From the NCBI GenBank assembly GCA_002633315.1, contig NWBN01000007.1, forward strand, positions 1-64,000: a stretch of DNA of 64,000 nucleotides. The letters run 5' to 3'. A program made the position numbers and the translations under genes. The DNA comes from Bacteroidales bacterium Phil6 (GTDB lineage: Bacteria; Bacteroidota; Bacteroidia; Bacteroidales; F082). Positions 8,187-18,247 of the stretch are shown here, piece after piece. Each line of letters opens with the position of its first letter. Position 1 is the stretch's first letter. The notes under the pieces were generated by a model. That model was not told where the DNA came from, did no database searches, and was given only the letters and a program-made list of their open reading frames with translations.

Positions 8187-8218
8187 ATTAAATTTTATAA
8201 TATAAATAAAAAAAAACT

Positions 8219-8226
8219 TATCTTTG
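8219..8226 (+). promoter_or_regulatory. TAnnTTTG promoter element, only 5 nt before the start codon
   Basis: TATCTTTG ends at 8226 and the ATG of the GT2 gene is at 8232. With the usual spacing the transcript would begin at or next to the ATG, giving a leaderless mRNA. Confidence 0.6.
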
Positions 8227-8231
8227 CAAAC

Positions 8232-9251
8232 ATGAAAAAAGTAGCAGTTGTAATATTGAACTATAACGGAAAAAAATTTCTCGAAAAGTTTTTGCCGGTT
8301 GTCTTGTCATACAGCACAGACATGGCAGAAGTCATAGTCGCAGACAACTGCTCCACCGATGATTCCGTTGATTTCATGAAACGGCATTTTCCCGATGTAC
8401 GTCTTATCATTAACGAAAGCAACGGTGGTTTTTCTACAGGATACAACATAGCATTACGTCAGGTGGATACCGAATATTATGTACTTCTGAACTCCGACAT
8501 CGAGGTGACGCCCAACTGGATAGGACCTGTTATTGCATTGATGGACAGTGATAAAAGCATAGCAGCATGTCAGCCCAAATTATTGTCATATCATAATAGA
8601 GACAAATTCGAATATGCAGGTGCTGCCGGAGGATACATAGACAAATACGGATATCCATTTTGTCGTGGACGTGTCTTTCAAAATTTAGAGACTGATGAAG
8701 GACAATATGATGATGTAAAAGAAGTATTCTGGGCTACGGGAGCATGTATGTTCGTACGGGCAGAATTATATCACAAATACGGAGGATTGGACGACGGTTT
8801 CTTTGCCCACATGGAGGAAATAGACTTCTGCTGGAGGATGAAGAACCTCGACTACAAGATAATGTATTGTCCCGATTCGACAGTATATCATATTGGAGGA
8901 GGCACCTTGCCCAAAAGTTCGGCACGGAAGACATATCTCAACTTCCGCAACAACCTGTCACTGTTGATGAAAAACCTGCCGGACGGCACTGCCTTCGGCA
9001 TTATTTTTTACAGGATATTGCTCGACTGGATTGCAGGATTGAAATTCATGTTCGAAGGCAGCATAGCAGATCTTTTTGCTGTCGTAAGAGCACATTTCAG
9101 TTTCTACAGACATCTGCCCAAACTCATACGCTGCCGTAAAACATTGAAACACAAGAACGTCTCAATGATGTACAAGAAAAACATAGTATTCAAACATTTC
9201 TTGGAGAAGAAAAAAAAGTTCAGTGAACTCAACGCCGAGGATTTTTCATAA
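8232..9251 (+). CDS. Glycosyltransferase family 2 (rhamnosyltransferase-like)
   Basis: A 339-residue GT2 enzyme that would transfer a sugar from a nucleotide donor to a growing surface polysaccharide at the inner face of the membrane. The GT-A fold signatures are VVILNYNG near the start, ADNCSTDDS at 37-45, LLNSDIEV at 85-92 (the DxD-like metal site) and the acceptor-side motif DDGFFAHMEEIDFCWRM, which is typical of WbbL-like rhamnosyltransferases. A hydrophobic stretch near 260-285 may associate with the membrane. The start is fixed because the first strand begins right after ATG. It ends 6 nt from the convergent aroQ gene. No neighbouring polysaccharide cluster is seen, so acceptor and sugar are unknown. 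Confidence 0.88.
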   Translation: MKKVAVVILNYNGKKFLEKFLPVVLSYSTDMAEVIVADNCSTDDSVDFMKRHFPDVRLIINESNGGFSTGYNIALRQVDTEYYVLLNSDIEVTPNWIGPVIALMDSDKSIAACQPKLLSYHNRDKFEYAGAAGGYIDKYGYPFCRGRVFQNLETDEGQYDDVKEVFWATGACMFVRAELYHKYGGLDDGFFAHMEEIDFCWRMKNLDYKIMYCPDSTVYHIGGGTLPKSSARKTYLNFRNNLSLLMKNLPDGTAFGIIFYRILLDWIAGLKFMFEGSIADLFAVVRAHFSFYRHLPKLIRCRKTLKHKNVSMMYKKNIVFKHFLEKKKKFSELNAEDFS

Positions 9252-9257
9252 AGAGAA

Positions 9258-9683
9258 TCATTTATATCTATCTGCAATAATAGAAACAGCATCTGCATAG
9301 CCTTGCAGTCCTTTTCCAACCACAGATGCCACGGCAGCCTCAGCGACAAAAGAATGACGACGGTAGCTTTCCCTTTCATAAATATTGGAAATATGCACCT
9401 CTACTACAGGGACAGAGATGCAACGTACAGCATCGGCAAGAGCTATGGAAGTATGAGAATAACCACCGGGATTGAACACAATTCCGTCATAATGACCTTC
9501 AGCCTGCTGTATCACATCGATAAGCACCCCTTCATGATTGGATTGAACATAATCCATCTCATAATCGGGAAAAAGAGACTTCAAGACAACGAGGTAATCA
9601 TCAAAAGTCTGAGAACCATATATTTGAGGTTCTCGTTTTCCCAACATATTAAGATTGTGACCATTCAACAGCAAAATTTTCAT
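9258..9683 (-). CDS. aroQ: 3-dehydroquinate dehydratase, type II
   Basis: A 141-residue enzyme of the shikimate pathway that removes water from 3-dehydroquinate to give 3-dehydroshikimate. It is a type II enzyme: it starts MKILLLNGHNLNMLGKREP with the NLNxLGxREP loop, has the NPGGYSHTS motif with the catalytic histidine region, and VEVHISNIYERE downstream, and it has the usual length of 140-150. The longer upstream reading frame begins with a hydrophobic run that overlaps the promoter element, so ATG 9683 is the sensible start. The enzyme works as a cytoplasmic dodecamer in known members. It stands alone and not in an aro cluster. Confidence 0.95.
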   Translation of the reverse strand: MKILLLNGHNLNMLGKREPQIYGSQTFDDYLVVLKSLFPDYEMDYVQSNHEGVLIDVIQQAEGHYDGIVFNPGGYSHTSIALADAVRCISVPVVEVHISNIYERESYRRHSFVAEAAVASVVGKGLQGYADAVSIIADRYK

Positions 9684-9695
9684 AAATATTTTTTG

Positions 9696-9703
9696 CAAAA
9701 ATA
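9696..9703 (-). promoter_or_regulatory. TAnnTTTG promoter element for aroQ
   Basis: On the minus strand this reads TATTTTTG and ends 12 nt before the ATG at 9683. Confidence 0.55.
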
Positions 9704-9857
9704 ACAAAAATAAGAAACCGGATAACAGACATATCAACAATAAAGAATAGAATTATTAAATAACATTGTGATATTCAATAATTTATATATTCAAAACGAG
9801 TAAAATAATGTTAACAAATTTTAATATTTTTTTATTAAAAACGAAATATTTTTTTCT

Positions 9858-9865
9858 TAATTTTG
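9858..9865 (+). promoter_or_regulatory. TAnnTTTG promoter element for the giant T9SS protein gene
   Basis: TAATTTTG lies 44 nt before the ATG at 9910, which leaves a normal leader. It is set in a very AT-rich stretch. Confidence 0.6.
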
Positions 9866-9909
9866 TGACTCCATTTTCGGGAACGAATTAACATCATAAT
9901 CAATTAAAT

Positions 9910-12900
9910 ATGAAAAAACTCAACTATTTAATCATGACATTCCTGCTGTTTGTTGCAGGATTTGGTTTAAATGCCGAGACCATGTCAAATGACAATGTTC
10001 CGTCAACAAAAGAAACCACAAGTCATAAGGAAATGGCAACATTTGCCGGTTATATTTCCAACAGAGAGAGTGTGACATTCACCAAGTTGGCAAATCACAC
10101 TGATGTAACAGCAGAAGGCACCTACATGATAGTAGATGTCAATGGCGGTATCAACTACGAGCAAGACAACAATGAAGAATATCGCCGTATAACAAATGTA
10201 TCAGAACTCAGCAACAACGATAAAGTCGTGTTTGCTGCAAGATACAACAGTGACGTTACAAGTTATTACGCAATGAGTAATACAACATCAGGAAAACCAG
10301 AAGGAGTTCTGTTTACAAGTACTACAAGTGGAACCGATGAAGTACTTCCTGCTGATATCATTAACAATATCAGTAATTATTACTGGACAATAACCATAGA
10401 AAACGGCAATTATGTTTTCACTAATGCTGAAGGTAATATCATAGGATACAACAGCGGCACCAACTTCAGCACGGGAGGCGACAACACTCAATGGGTCATA
10501 GCCTCCGGAGTGTCAGATCCTGATGCCATGGTTCCTGACTATACTGCCTTTTCCATCACAAACGGCAACTCAACAAGCAGGGCTTTTGCCATTAACACAA
10601 GTCATAATTTCGGTGCATATTCTACCACTAACATGACAGGAGGCAATGCAGGAGATTACAACTTCTTCATTGACATATTTGTTTTAAGTGAAGGCAGCGG
10701 CACCACCACCGTAGCGACGCCGGTTTTCAGCCCTGCCGCCGGTGTCTATAACAGTGCACAGACAGTAACAATAACATGTGATACTGAGGAAGCCTCCATA
10801 TATTACACCCTTGACGGCAGCACTCCGACAGCATCAGGTACTTTATACAATTCTCCAATAACAGTATCCAACACTACCACTGTCAAAGCCATAGGTGTCA
10901 AGTCCGGCATGAACAACAGCAACGTGGCGACTGCCACATACGAGATTGTCACTTTACAATCCATTGCCGAAGTCAGGGCACTGAGCACGGGCAGCACGGC
11001 ATCGGTACAAGGAATAGTGACACGCATAGACGGACGTAATGTCTTCATACAAGACGAGACGGCTGCCATAGACCTGTATCTCAACTACGGGACAGTGCCT
11101 TCATCACTTGCCATAGGCGATAAAGTCAACGCTACCGGTACAATAGCAGAGTTCAGAGGTCTTTTGGAACTCAGCAACATTGACGGAAACAACAGCAGCG
11201 AGTTCTCCATCATATCGAACAACAACACATTACCTCTCGCAACAAAGACAATAGCAGAAATAAACAGCGACTTCGCCGCAAACAATATGCTTCAGTCCAC
11301 AAGAGTTCTTCTTGAGAATGTCACCACAGGAGCCATCAACTACTCAGGCAACACAAGCATCACTCAAGATGGCAACAGCGTCAATATCTACAGAATACCT
11401 CAAAAAGAAGGTCTTGCAGAAGGAGACAACATTGATGTAATAGCAATCATCGGTTGTTATAATGATCCACAACTGCTCGTAAACACTGCAGAAGACATCA
11501 CTATCAATGTGTCATCCATAGCAATGACGCCATCAGAGTTAAGCGGTTTTGAATATAACGAAGGCGAGGGGCCTTCGGCAGCACAACAATTCGCTGTAAC
11601 CGGCTCATTATTAAACGGGGACATCAATATCACAGTATCATCCGACTTTGAAGTCAGTATGACGGAAGGAGGGGCATACAACAGCAGTCTGACGTTAAGC
11701 CCGATCAGCGGCAGTGTCAACAGCACATTATATGTCAGAATGAAAGCCGGGCTTGCTTCAGGAGAGCATACCGGGACAATAACTGCAACATATAACTCCT
11801 TAAATGAAAGCATAACACTTGCAGGTAATGTCGTTGCTGCTTCTTCAACTCTGACATTCAACAGAATAGCCAACCACACAGACGTAACAACAGAAGGTAT
11901 CTACATGATAGTCGATGTCAACGGCAGTTATGCTCTTACGAGTGCCAACGGTTCTTCTTCAACTCCTACAGCAGTTCCTGTCGTAATAGAAAACAACACC
12001 ATTCAAGGTGACATTGCTGCCGAACTGCAATGGAAATTCACTGCTGTAGAAGGCGGATACAAGATATCTCCATTGAACGACAACAGTGCATTTCTATATA
12101 CTACAAATTCCAACAATGGCGTCAGAGTAGGTGGCGGAGATGCCAACATCTGGACTTTGGACGTCACAAATACATCGACCCCTGACTACCACGGCTTCTT
12201 AAATAACGAATTCAACCGTTATTTGGGTGTGTATAACGGAAATGACTGGCGTACCTATACTTCAGTGCACAACAACATCAAGAACACGCAGATAGAAATT
12301 TTCATACTCGGCGATGTCCCTACACCACCGGTGCCATCAGTCGTAGCCACGCCTGAATTTTCTCCTGAAGGCGGCTTATATACCACAGAACAAAATGTTG
12401 CAATATCTTGTGCCACAGAAGGTGCTACTATTTATTACACCACCAACGGTGACGAACCTACCACATCAAGCAGCGTTTACGACAACCCTGTTGCTGTGAC
12501 AACGACGACAACCATCAAAGCAATGGCTGTAAAGGATGGAATGGAAAACAGCGAAGTGGCTGTAGCGACATATACGTTCCCTACGCTTATAGACATAGCT
12601 GCTGCAAGAGTTCTCGACAACAATGAGACAGCATATATAGAAGGCGTCGTGACTTTCATCGACGGTCGTAACATTTACGTACAGGACGAGACTGCTGCCA
12701 TAGACCTGTATCTCAATAACAATACTGTACCTGAGACCTTGACATTAGGCGATAAGGTAAGGGCTTTGGGGACCAAAACCGTTTATAGTGGACTTGTCGA
12801 ACTTACCGGCATAGACGGTACTGTGGAATCAGAATTCCGTATAGTATCGAGCGGCAACACCTTGCCTTCGGCTGTAAAAACAATAGCGGAACTTCTTGCA

Positions 12901-15900
12901 GACTTTGAAGCCGACAACATGTTACAAAGTACCAGAGTTCAAATAGTAGATGCCGTGATGGGTACTATCAACAATAACGGCAACACTATCATAACACAAG
13001 ACGACAACGAAATGGTAATATATCGTTTGCCTGTAGTTGAGGGTCTGATGGAAGGTGACTTGGTGACCTTGACTGCTGTCGTCGGTTGCTTTAACAACAT
13101 ACAGTTAAGAGTCAACAGTGCCGATGATATCACTTTCACGCATAATCCTTATATCTCAGTTACTCCAAATTCATTAAGCGGTTTTGAATATGTAGTAAAC
13201 AACGGACCGTCAGAAGAGAAGACATTTACTATGTCGGCATCATATCTTCATGGTTCAGTATCTGTCATAAGTCCTGAAAATTACGAAGTATCTTCCATGG
13301 GCGGCAACTTGTTCCATCATGAGAATCCACTTGTAATCAACACATCATCAGGATATTTCAATAATCTCAACATTTATGTTAGACTCAAAGCCGGTCTTGA
13401 AACAGGAAGCTATCAGGAAAGAATAGCCATTGTGTCGGAGGACATAGATACCATTTATGTCAATGTCAACGGCAGTGTCAGCGACGGACAGGGCGGCAGC
13501 GAAGAATATCGCCGTATAGCGAGTGTGTCGGACCTCGGCAACAACGATAAAGTCGTGTTTGCTGCAAGATACAACAGCGATGCCACAAGTTACTATGCCA
13601 TGACGAATGAGACATCAGGGAAACCTGAGGGTGTTCTGTTTACGAGCACTACAAGCGGTGCCGACGAGGTACTTCCTGCCGATATAAATAACAATATCGA
13701 CAGTTATTTCTGGACAGCAACCATAGAAAACGGCAATTATGTTTTCACCAATGCTGAAGGAGAAGTGTTGGGATACAGCAGCGGCACAAATTTCAGCACG
13801 GGAGGCGACAACACTCAATGGGTCATAGCCTCCGGAGTGTCAGACCCTGCTGCCATGGTTCCCGACTATACGGCATTCTCCATCACAAATGCCAACGTCA
13901 CCAACAGAGCATTTGCCATTAACACAAGTCATAATTTCGGTGCATATTCTACCACTAACATGACAGGAGGCAATGCCGGAGACTACAACTTCTTCATCGA
14001 CATGTTCGTATTAAGTGAAGGCAGCGGCATCACCACTGTAGCGACGCCTACATTCAGTCCTGCGGGAGGTACCTATTACGAGCCTCAGACTGTCAGCATC
14101 AACTGTAACACGGAAGGCGCCACAATATACTACACCACCGACGGCACCGAGCCTACTGTAGAAAGCAACATTTACAGCAGTCCTCTTGTCATTGCCAACA
14201 GCACCACCGTCAAGGCAATAGCATGCAAGGAAGGGATGGAAAACAGTAATGTGGCGACAGCGGAATACAACATTATGACAGGCATAGTCACTATTTTCGA
14301 CCAGGACTGGGAAGGCGAGATGAACGGATGGACTTTTGTCAATATAAGCGGTTCAGGCGAATGGTCCATAGCATCATATAACAACAACCATTATGCCTAC
14401 ATCAACGGTTATGGCACCGGTGCCAACGTTGACTGGTGCATCTCCCCTGCCTTCAATCTCAACGAATACAGCAATACCGTCCTGACATTCACCACTGCCA
14501 AAAACTATACAGGTCCTGACTTGGAGGTGTATTTCTCCAACGATTACGACGGCAGCAATCCCGAGACTGCCACATGGACTCCATTGACATGCACACTCTC
14601 GTCAGGTTCATGGACATGGACACCATCAGGTGACATATCACTCAACGGATTCAGCGGTAACAACTGTCATATAGGTTTCAAATATACTTCAACAGAAGAA
14701 AATCAAGCAGGTTGGGAAGTTGACGACTGTCTGCTCGTTGGCAGCACCACGAATCCTGTATTGACTGCAACGCCTAATGTTCTGAACGGATTCAGCTATA
14801 TAGCAGGCAATGGTCCGTCAGCAGAACAGATGTTCAACATCAACGGCATGAATCTCACTGCCGGTGTCACAGTGACAGCATCGGAGAACTACGAGATTTC
14901 ACTCACAGCCGGTGAGTCATTCTCTGCACAGGAGAGCATCAGTATCACCCCTGAAAATGGCGCCATAAACAGCGACATTTATGTCAGACTTGCTGCAGGA
15001 TTGAATGTTGGAACATACGAAGAAACGATAACGATAGCATCAGAAGACGTAAACAACGTTACAGTATCATGCAACGGCAGTGTCAATGAAGAAGGTGACG
15101 AATGGCACAGAATATATTCAGTATCTGAAATCAGTGACAACAGTCGTATCATCATCGCATCGCGTTATGATGCTTCCGTCAACGACGGATATTACGTCAT
15201 GACTGCCGGCACGAGCGGCAAACCGGAAGGAGTGTTATGCAGCAGTATCACAAACAGCAACGGCGAGGTGTTGCCTTCGGAGATAACCGACAATGCCGAG
15301 ACATATTGCTGGACTGTGACGATGTCAGACACGCAGTTCATACTCATCAACAGCAACGGTGACACTCTCGGTTACGGTGGCAGCGGCACCAACTTCGCAA
15401 CAGGAGGAGAAAACATCTATTGGGATATAGACTTTGCCACAGCCGGCGATGCCGCCATGGTTCCCAACTATTCAGGATTCACCATCATAAACAGCAACTA
15501 TGAAAGAGGCGTTGCTCAAAACGCATCGCACAACTTCGGTCCTTATTCCACACAGAATATCAACACTGCAGATTACAACTTCTACCAGGACATCTTCATC
15601 GAAGGTCCTGGAGGAACACCTACTGTTGCGACTCCTGTCTTCACTCCAGCCGCCGGCACATATTATGAAGTAATAGATGTTGAAATCACATGCAGCACAG
15701 AAGATGCCACCATATATTACACAACAGACGGCAGCGAACCGGATTCTACTTCTACTGAATATTCCGGCAGCATCACGGTTGATACCGACATGACTATAAA
15801 AGCCATTGCCTACAAAGAAGGCATGAACCACAGTAATGTCAGCACAGCCTCATATATAATTCGCGATAACATGGTGATAATATTCGACCAGGATTGGGAA

Positions 15901-17760
15901 AACGACTGGAACGGATGGACACAGGTCAGCATAGACGAATCCGAAAGCGAATGGACTATTGCCGAATACAACAACAACCATTATGCCTACGCCAACGCCT
16001 ACAACCAGGGCGCCAATGAGGACTGGCTGTTGTCTCCTGCATTCAACTTAAATGAATACAGCGGAAGCAATATCATACTTACATTCACTAATGCCAAGAA
16101 TTACACCGGTCCTGATGTAGAACTGCTGTTCTCCAACGACTATGACGGCAACGATCCGAACAATGCCACATGGACTCCTTTATCATTCAACATGTCAACA
16201 GGAGGTTGGTCATGGGCTGAGTCCGGAGAGATAATGCTCAATGATTTCAGCGGCGACAACTGCTACATAGCATTCAAATACACCTCAACAGAGACTGAAG
16301 CTGCAGGTTGGGAGATCGACGACATCATGTTGATAGCCACCGACGGCAGCGCTCCTTATCTGACAGCAACCCCCAACACTTTATCCGGATTCACTTATCT
16401 TGAAGGTGAAGGACCATCCGAGACGCAAACATATACTCTCAGTGCCGGCAATTTGGAGGGCGAAGGCAATGTGACAGTGACGGCAGATGTAAATTACGAG
16501 ATTTCTACAGACAATGAAGTCTTTGAAGACATGATAGAACTGCCCTACTCCAACGGCAGCATCAACGGACAGCCGGTAAATATCTATGTACGTCTCAAAG
16601 CCGACTTGGCAACAGGAACATACGAAGGTGTGATAAGTCATGAATGCGGAAGCATCACCACCGAAGTGACATTGGAAGGCAACGTGACATCATCCGATGT
16701 ACCTGTCATAAGCAACGAGATAGTACCGTTATACATACAAGGCGCTTCCGGTACCAACAACAATCGTTTGCCTTACGCTTTCAATCTTACATTAAGCAAT
16801 TTAGCAAGCAACACCACGTATCGTTATATCAACCAGGCTGTTACGAGCGACGATGGTGCCACAGCCAATGGTGCAGGCAACATCATATTCGTAGATGCCG
16901 ACGGTTTCTACCGTACTACCAGCCCAAGTCTCGAGACGGAAGGCAATTACGGAGAGTTCACCACTGACAGCAACGGCTCATATACGGGTTGGTTTATTTT
17001 GGAAGCCACAGCCAACGCCAGATTTACCCCCGGCAATCAGGTATATATGAGACTTCGTCTTAACGATGGCAATGACGGTACCACGGCAGTGACATATCTC
17101 ACCACAGCATCATACGCCACAGTACTTGGCTTTGGCAATGAAAACGATGAAACACAAGGTACTGCTGTATGGGCTACTTCTGATGATGCAGCCATGAGTT
17201 TCGTATTGTTGCACGATGACTTAGACGGCAAGGGTCGCCCGGTTTACGGAACAAGTGTAGAGACTTGCGGTGTTGACTTCTCCAACATATCACAATACGC
17301 TACATTCTATAAAGACAATGTAGCAGGCGTTAACGGAGCATGGGGCGGCATAATACCTAATGTCAACGAAAACGGCGTACAACGTATATCAGTATATGAC
17401 ATAGAGGGCGGATTAACCAATGAATACAGCACTCCTAACGGTGTCTGGGGAACCACCAATACTGTAAATCCGAATGGCGGTATCTCGTCACCTCTTTACA
17501 TAGACTTGAGAAATCTCTCTGTGGAAGACAATATGTTTGACAATGTAAGAATTTATACCAACAGATATAATGTCGTCATTGAAAACAACAGCGGCAAGCT
17601 GCTGAATGCAGTGGTGTACAACATTTTGGGTCAACCTGTTGTTGCAGACGACATTGCTGCAGGCACCAACATTATCAAATATCAGTTCAACAGCGGCGCT
17701 TACATTGTGCGAATCAACGACAGCAAATCGATGAAAGCCACGAAGGTTATCATCAGATAA
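9910..17760 (+). CDS. Giant modular T9SS-secreted protein (2616 aa)
   Basis: A very large surface or secreted protein with a signal peptide (about 1-22) and a C-terminal type A T9SS sorting domain (about 2550-2616: NILGQPVV ... GAYIVRI ... KVIIR). Between them are repeated modules. A three-copy module opens with YRRI..VSEL or WHRIYSVSEI (DNA 10168-10705, 13501-14030, about 15100-15610). Chitobiase-C-terminal-like domains contain ATIYYTTDG, four copies. There are two OB-fold-like domains with GRNVFIQDETAAIDLYLN, two choice-of-anchor-J/cleaved-adhesin domains starting IFDQDW, and several Ig-like domains with YVRLKAGL. No catalytic domain was recognised. It probably serves in adhesion or glycan binding at the cell surface. 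Two copies of the first module are almost identical at DNA level. Confidence 0.85.
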   Translation: MKKLNYLIMTFLLFVAGFGLNAETMSNDNVPSTKETTSHKEMATFAGYISNRESVTFTKLANHTDVTAEGTYMIVDVNGGINYEQDNNEEYRRITNVSELSNNDKVVFAARYNSDVTSYYAMSNTTSGKPEGVLFTSTTSGTDEVLPADIINNISNYYWTITIENGNYVFTNAEGNIIGYNSGTNFSTGGDNTQWVIASGVSDPDAMVPDYTAFSITNGNSTSRAFAINTSHNFGAYSTTNMTGGNAGDYNFFIDIFVLSEGSGTTTVATPVFSPAAGVYNSAQTVTITCDTEEASIYYTLDGSTPTASGTLYNSPITVSNTTTVKAIGVKSGMNNSNVATATYEIVTLQSIAEVRALSTGSTASVQGIVTRIDGRNVFIQDETAAIDLYLNYGTVPSSLAIGDKVNATGTIAEFRGLLELSNIDGNNSSEFSIISNNNTLPLATKTIAEINSDFAANNMLQSTRVLLENVTTGAINYSGNTSITQDGNSVNIYRIPQKEGLAEGDNIDVIAIIGCYNDPQLLVNTAEDITINVSSIAMTPSELSGFEYNEGEGPSAAQQFAVTGSLLNGDINITVSSDFEVSMTEGGAYNSSLTLSPISGSVNSTLYVRMKAGLASGEHTGTITATYNSLNESITLAGNVVAASSTLTFNRIANHTDVTTEGIYMIVDVNGSYALTSANGSSSTPTAVPVVIENNTIQGDIAAELQWKFTAVEGGYKISPLNDNSAFLYTTNSNNGVRVGGGDANIWTLDVTNTSTPDYHGFLNNEFNRYLGVYNGNDWRTYTSVHNNIKNTQIEIFILGDVPTPPVPSVVATPEFSPEGGLYTTEQNVAISCATEGATIYYTTNGDEPTTSSSVYDNPVAVTTTTTIKAMAVKDGMENSEVAVATYTFPTLIDIAAARVLDNNETAYIEGVVTFIDGRNIYVQDETAAIDLYLNNNTVPETLTLGDKVRALGTKTVYSGLVELTGIDGTVESEFRIVSSGNTLPSAVKTIAELLADFEADNMLQSTRVQIVDAVMGTINNNGNTIITQDDNEMVIYRLPVVEGLMEGDLVTLTAVVGCFNNIQLRVNSADDITFTHNPYISVTPNSLSGFEYVVNNGPSEEKTFTMSASYLHGSVSVISPENYEVSSMGGNLFHHENPLVINTSSGYFNNLNIYVRLKAGLETGSYQERIAIVSEDIDTIYVNVNGSVSDGQGGSEEYRRIASVSDLGNNDKVVFAARYNSDATSYYAMTNETSGKPEGVLFTSTTSGADEVLPADINNNIDSYFWTATIENGNYVFTNAEGEVLGYSSGTNFSTGGDNTQWVIASGVSDPAAMVPDYTAFSITNANVTNRAFAINTSHNFGAYSTTNMTGGNAGDYNFFIDMFVLSEGSGITTVATPTFSPAGGTYYEPQTVSINCNTEGATIYYTTDGTEPTVESNIYSSPLVIANSTTVKAIACKEGMENSNVATAEYNIMTGIVTIFDQDWEGEMNGWTFVNISGSGEWSIASYNNNHYAYINGYGTGANVDWCISPAFNLNEYSNTVLTFTTAKNYTGPDLEVYFSNDYDGSNPETATWTPLTCTLSSGSWTWTPSGDISLNGFSGNNCHIGFKYTSTEENQAGWEVDDCLLVGSTTNPVLTATPNVLNGFSYIAGNGPSAEQMFNINGMNLTAGVTVTASENYEISLTAGESFSAQESISITPENGAINSDIYVRLAAGLNVGTYEETITIASEDVNNVTVSCNGSVNEEGDEWHRIYSVSEISDNSRIIIASRYDASVNDGYYVMTAGTSGKPEGVLCSSITNSNGEVLPSEITDNAETYCWTVTMSDTQFILINSNGDTLGYGGSGTNFATGGENIYWDIDFATAGDAAMVPNYSGFTIINSNYERGVAQNASHNFGPYSTQNINTADYNFYQDIFIEGPGGTPTVATPVFTPAAGTYYEVIDVEITCSTEDATIYYTTDGSEPDSTSTEYSGSITVDTDMTIKAIAYKEGMNHSNVSTASYIIRDNMVIIFDQDWENDWNGWTQVSIDESESEWTIAEYNNNHYAYANAYNQGANEDWLLSPAFNLNEYSGSNIILTFTNAKNYTGPDVELLFSNDYDGNDPNNATWTPLSFNMSTGGWSWAESGEIMLNDFSGDNCYIAFKYTSTETEAAGWEIDDIMLIATDGSAPYLTATPNTLSGFTYLEGEGPSETQTYTLSAGNLEGEGNVTVTADVNYEISTDNEVFEDMIELPYSNGSINGQPVNIYVRLKADLATGTYEGVISHECGSITTEVTLEGNVTSSDVPVISNEIVPLYIQGASGTNNNRLPYAFNLTLSNLASNTTYRYINQAVTSDDGATANGAGNIIFVDADGFYRTTSPSLETEGNYGEFTTDSNGSYTGWFILEATANARFTPGNQVYMRLRLNDGNDGTTAVTYLTTASYATVLGFGNENDETQGTAVWATSDDAAMSFVLLHDDLDGKGRPVYGTSVETCGVDFSNISQYATFYKDNVAGVNGAWGGIIPNVNENGVQRISVYDIEGGLTNEYSTPNGVWGTTNTVNPNGGISSPLYIDLRNLSVEDNMFDNVRIYTNRYNVVIENNSGKLLNAVVYNILGQPVVADDIAAGTNIIKYQFNSGAYIVRINDSKSMKATKVIIR
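10168..10705 (+). repeat. Internal duplicated module, copy 1
   Basis: Inside the giant T9SS gene. About 535 bp, nearly identical to 13501-14030, with blocks of around 60 bp that are exactly the same (for example around 10452-10512 and 13791-13851). A third, much more diverged copy lies at about 15100-15610. Confidence 0.85.
13501..14030 (+). repeat. Internal duplicated module, copy 2
   Basis: The partner of 10168-10705. The flanking modules (OB-fold, Ig-like) are more diverged than this one, which suggests recent duplication or gene conversion limited to this segment. Confidence 0.85.
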
Positions 17761-17784
17761 AACTGCCTTCATTTAACATACAAA

Positions 17785-17816
17785 GAGGGGTGTCAGATTT
17801 CGATTTGACACCCCTC
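17785..17816. terminator. Strong hairpin between convergent genes
   Basis: An 11-bp perfect stem (17785-17795 with 17806-17816, 10-nt loop) lies 25 nt after the giant gene and 17 nt before the end of the next, convergent gene. Downstream on the plus strand is AAAGTTTTC, on the minus strand no T-run. It probably terminates the giant gene. Confidence 0.7.
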
Positions 17817-17833
17817 AAAGTTTTCGTATAAAA

Positions 17834-18226
17834 TTATTTCTTATCTCGTTTTTTCTTTTTCTCTCGTTTATCATCATTATTTTTCATTTTATTTTTATCT
17901 GCAACGACTCTATCTGCCTTGACCTTGAAAGTTACACTTGAATTTACGAGTTTACCTACATCGGTTCTAAAGTCCCACATTATCATTTTTCCTTTCCCGG
18001 GTTCAATATTCTTTCCCACATCACCGCTTATATCTTTGATATCGATATATTTCTCATTATCAACGTCGAGAGACACCTGTAAAAAAATGTCTGAAGTCTT
18101 TTTCAAATCATACAATACATAAACTACAGTATCTTGCTCGTACACTCTAACGTTTTTAACATTTTGCGCCGACATCACACCAACAGTCATTGTCAATATC
18201 AACAAAGTAAAAAATCTCATATTCAT
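17834..18226 (-). CDS. Small secreted protein with a basic tail
   Basis: A 130-residue protein with a signal peptide (MRFFTLLILTMTVGVMSAQ), then VKNVRVYEQDTVVYVLYDLKK and YIDIKDISGDVGKNIEPGKGKMIMWDF, and a C-terminal tail made almost only of Lys, Arg, Asp and Asn (from about 110). The middle resembles the short beta-domain that precedes formylglycine-type or C-terminal domains in other Bacteroidetes exported proteins, here standing alone. The function is unknown. The charged tail suggests binding to an acidic surface, but that is a guess. It lies 21 nt downstream of the lipoprotein gene on the same strand and is probably its operon partner. Confidence 0.65.
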   Translation of the reverse strand: MNMRFFTLLILTMTVGVMSAQNVKNVRVYEQDTVVYVLYDLKKTSDIFLQVSLDVDNEKYIDIKDISGDVGKNIEPGKGKMIMWDFRTDVGKLVNSSVTFKVKADRVVADKNKMKNNDDKREKKKKRDKK

Positions 18227-18247
18227 ATCTTCTAATTTTTAATTCGA

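Noticed and set aside
15472-15831. 119-codon frame antisense to the giant T9SS gene, and similar ones across that gene
   Set aside because: They lie fully within a clear coding gene with strong domain content. They result from its biased composition.
10711-15860. Repeated short phrases in the giant gene as a CRISPR array or tandem satellite
   Set aside because: The repeats are coding, in frame, of domain size and unevenly spaced. They are protein modules.
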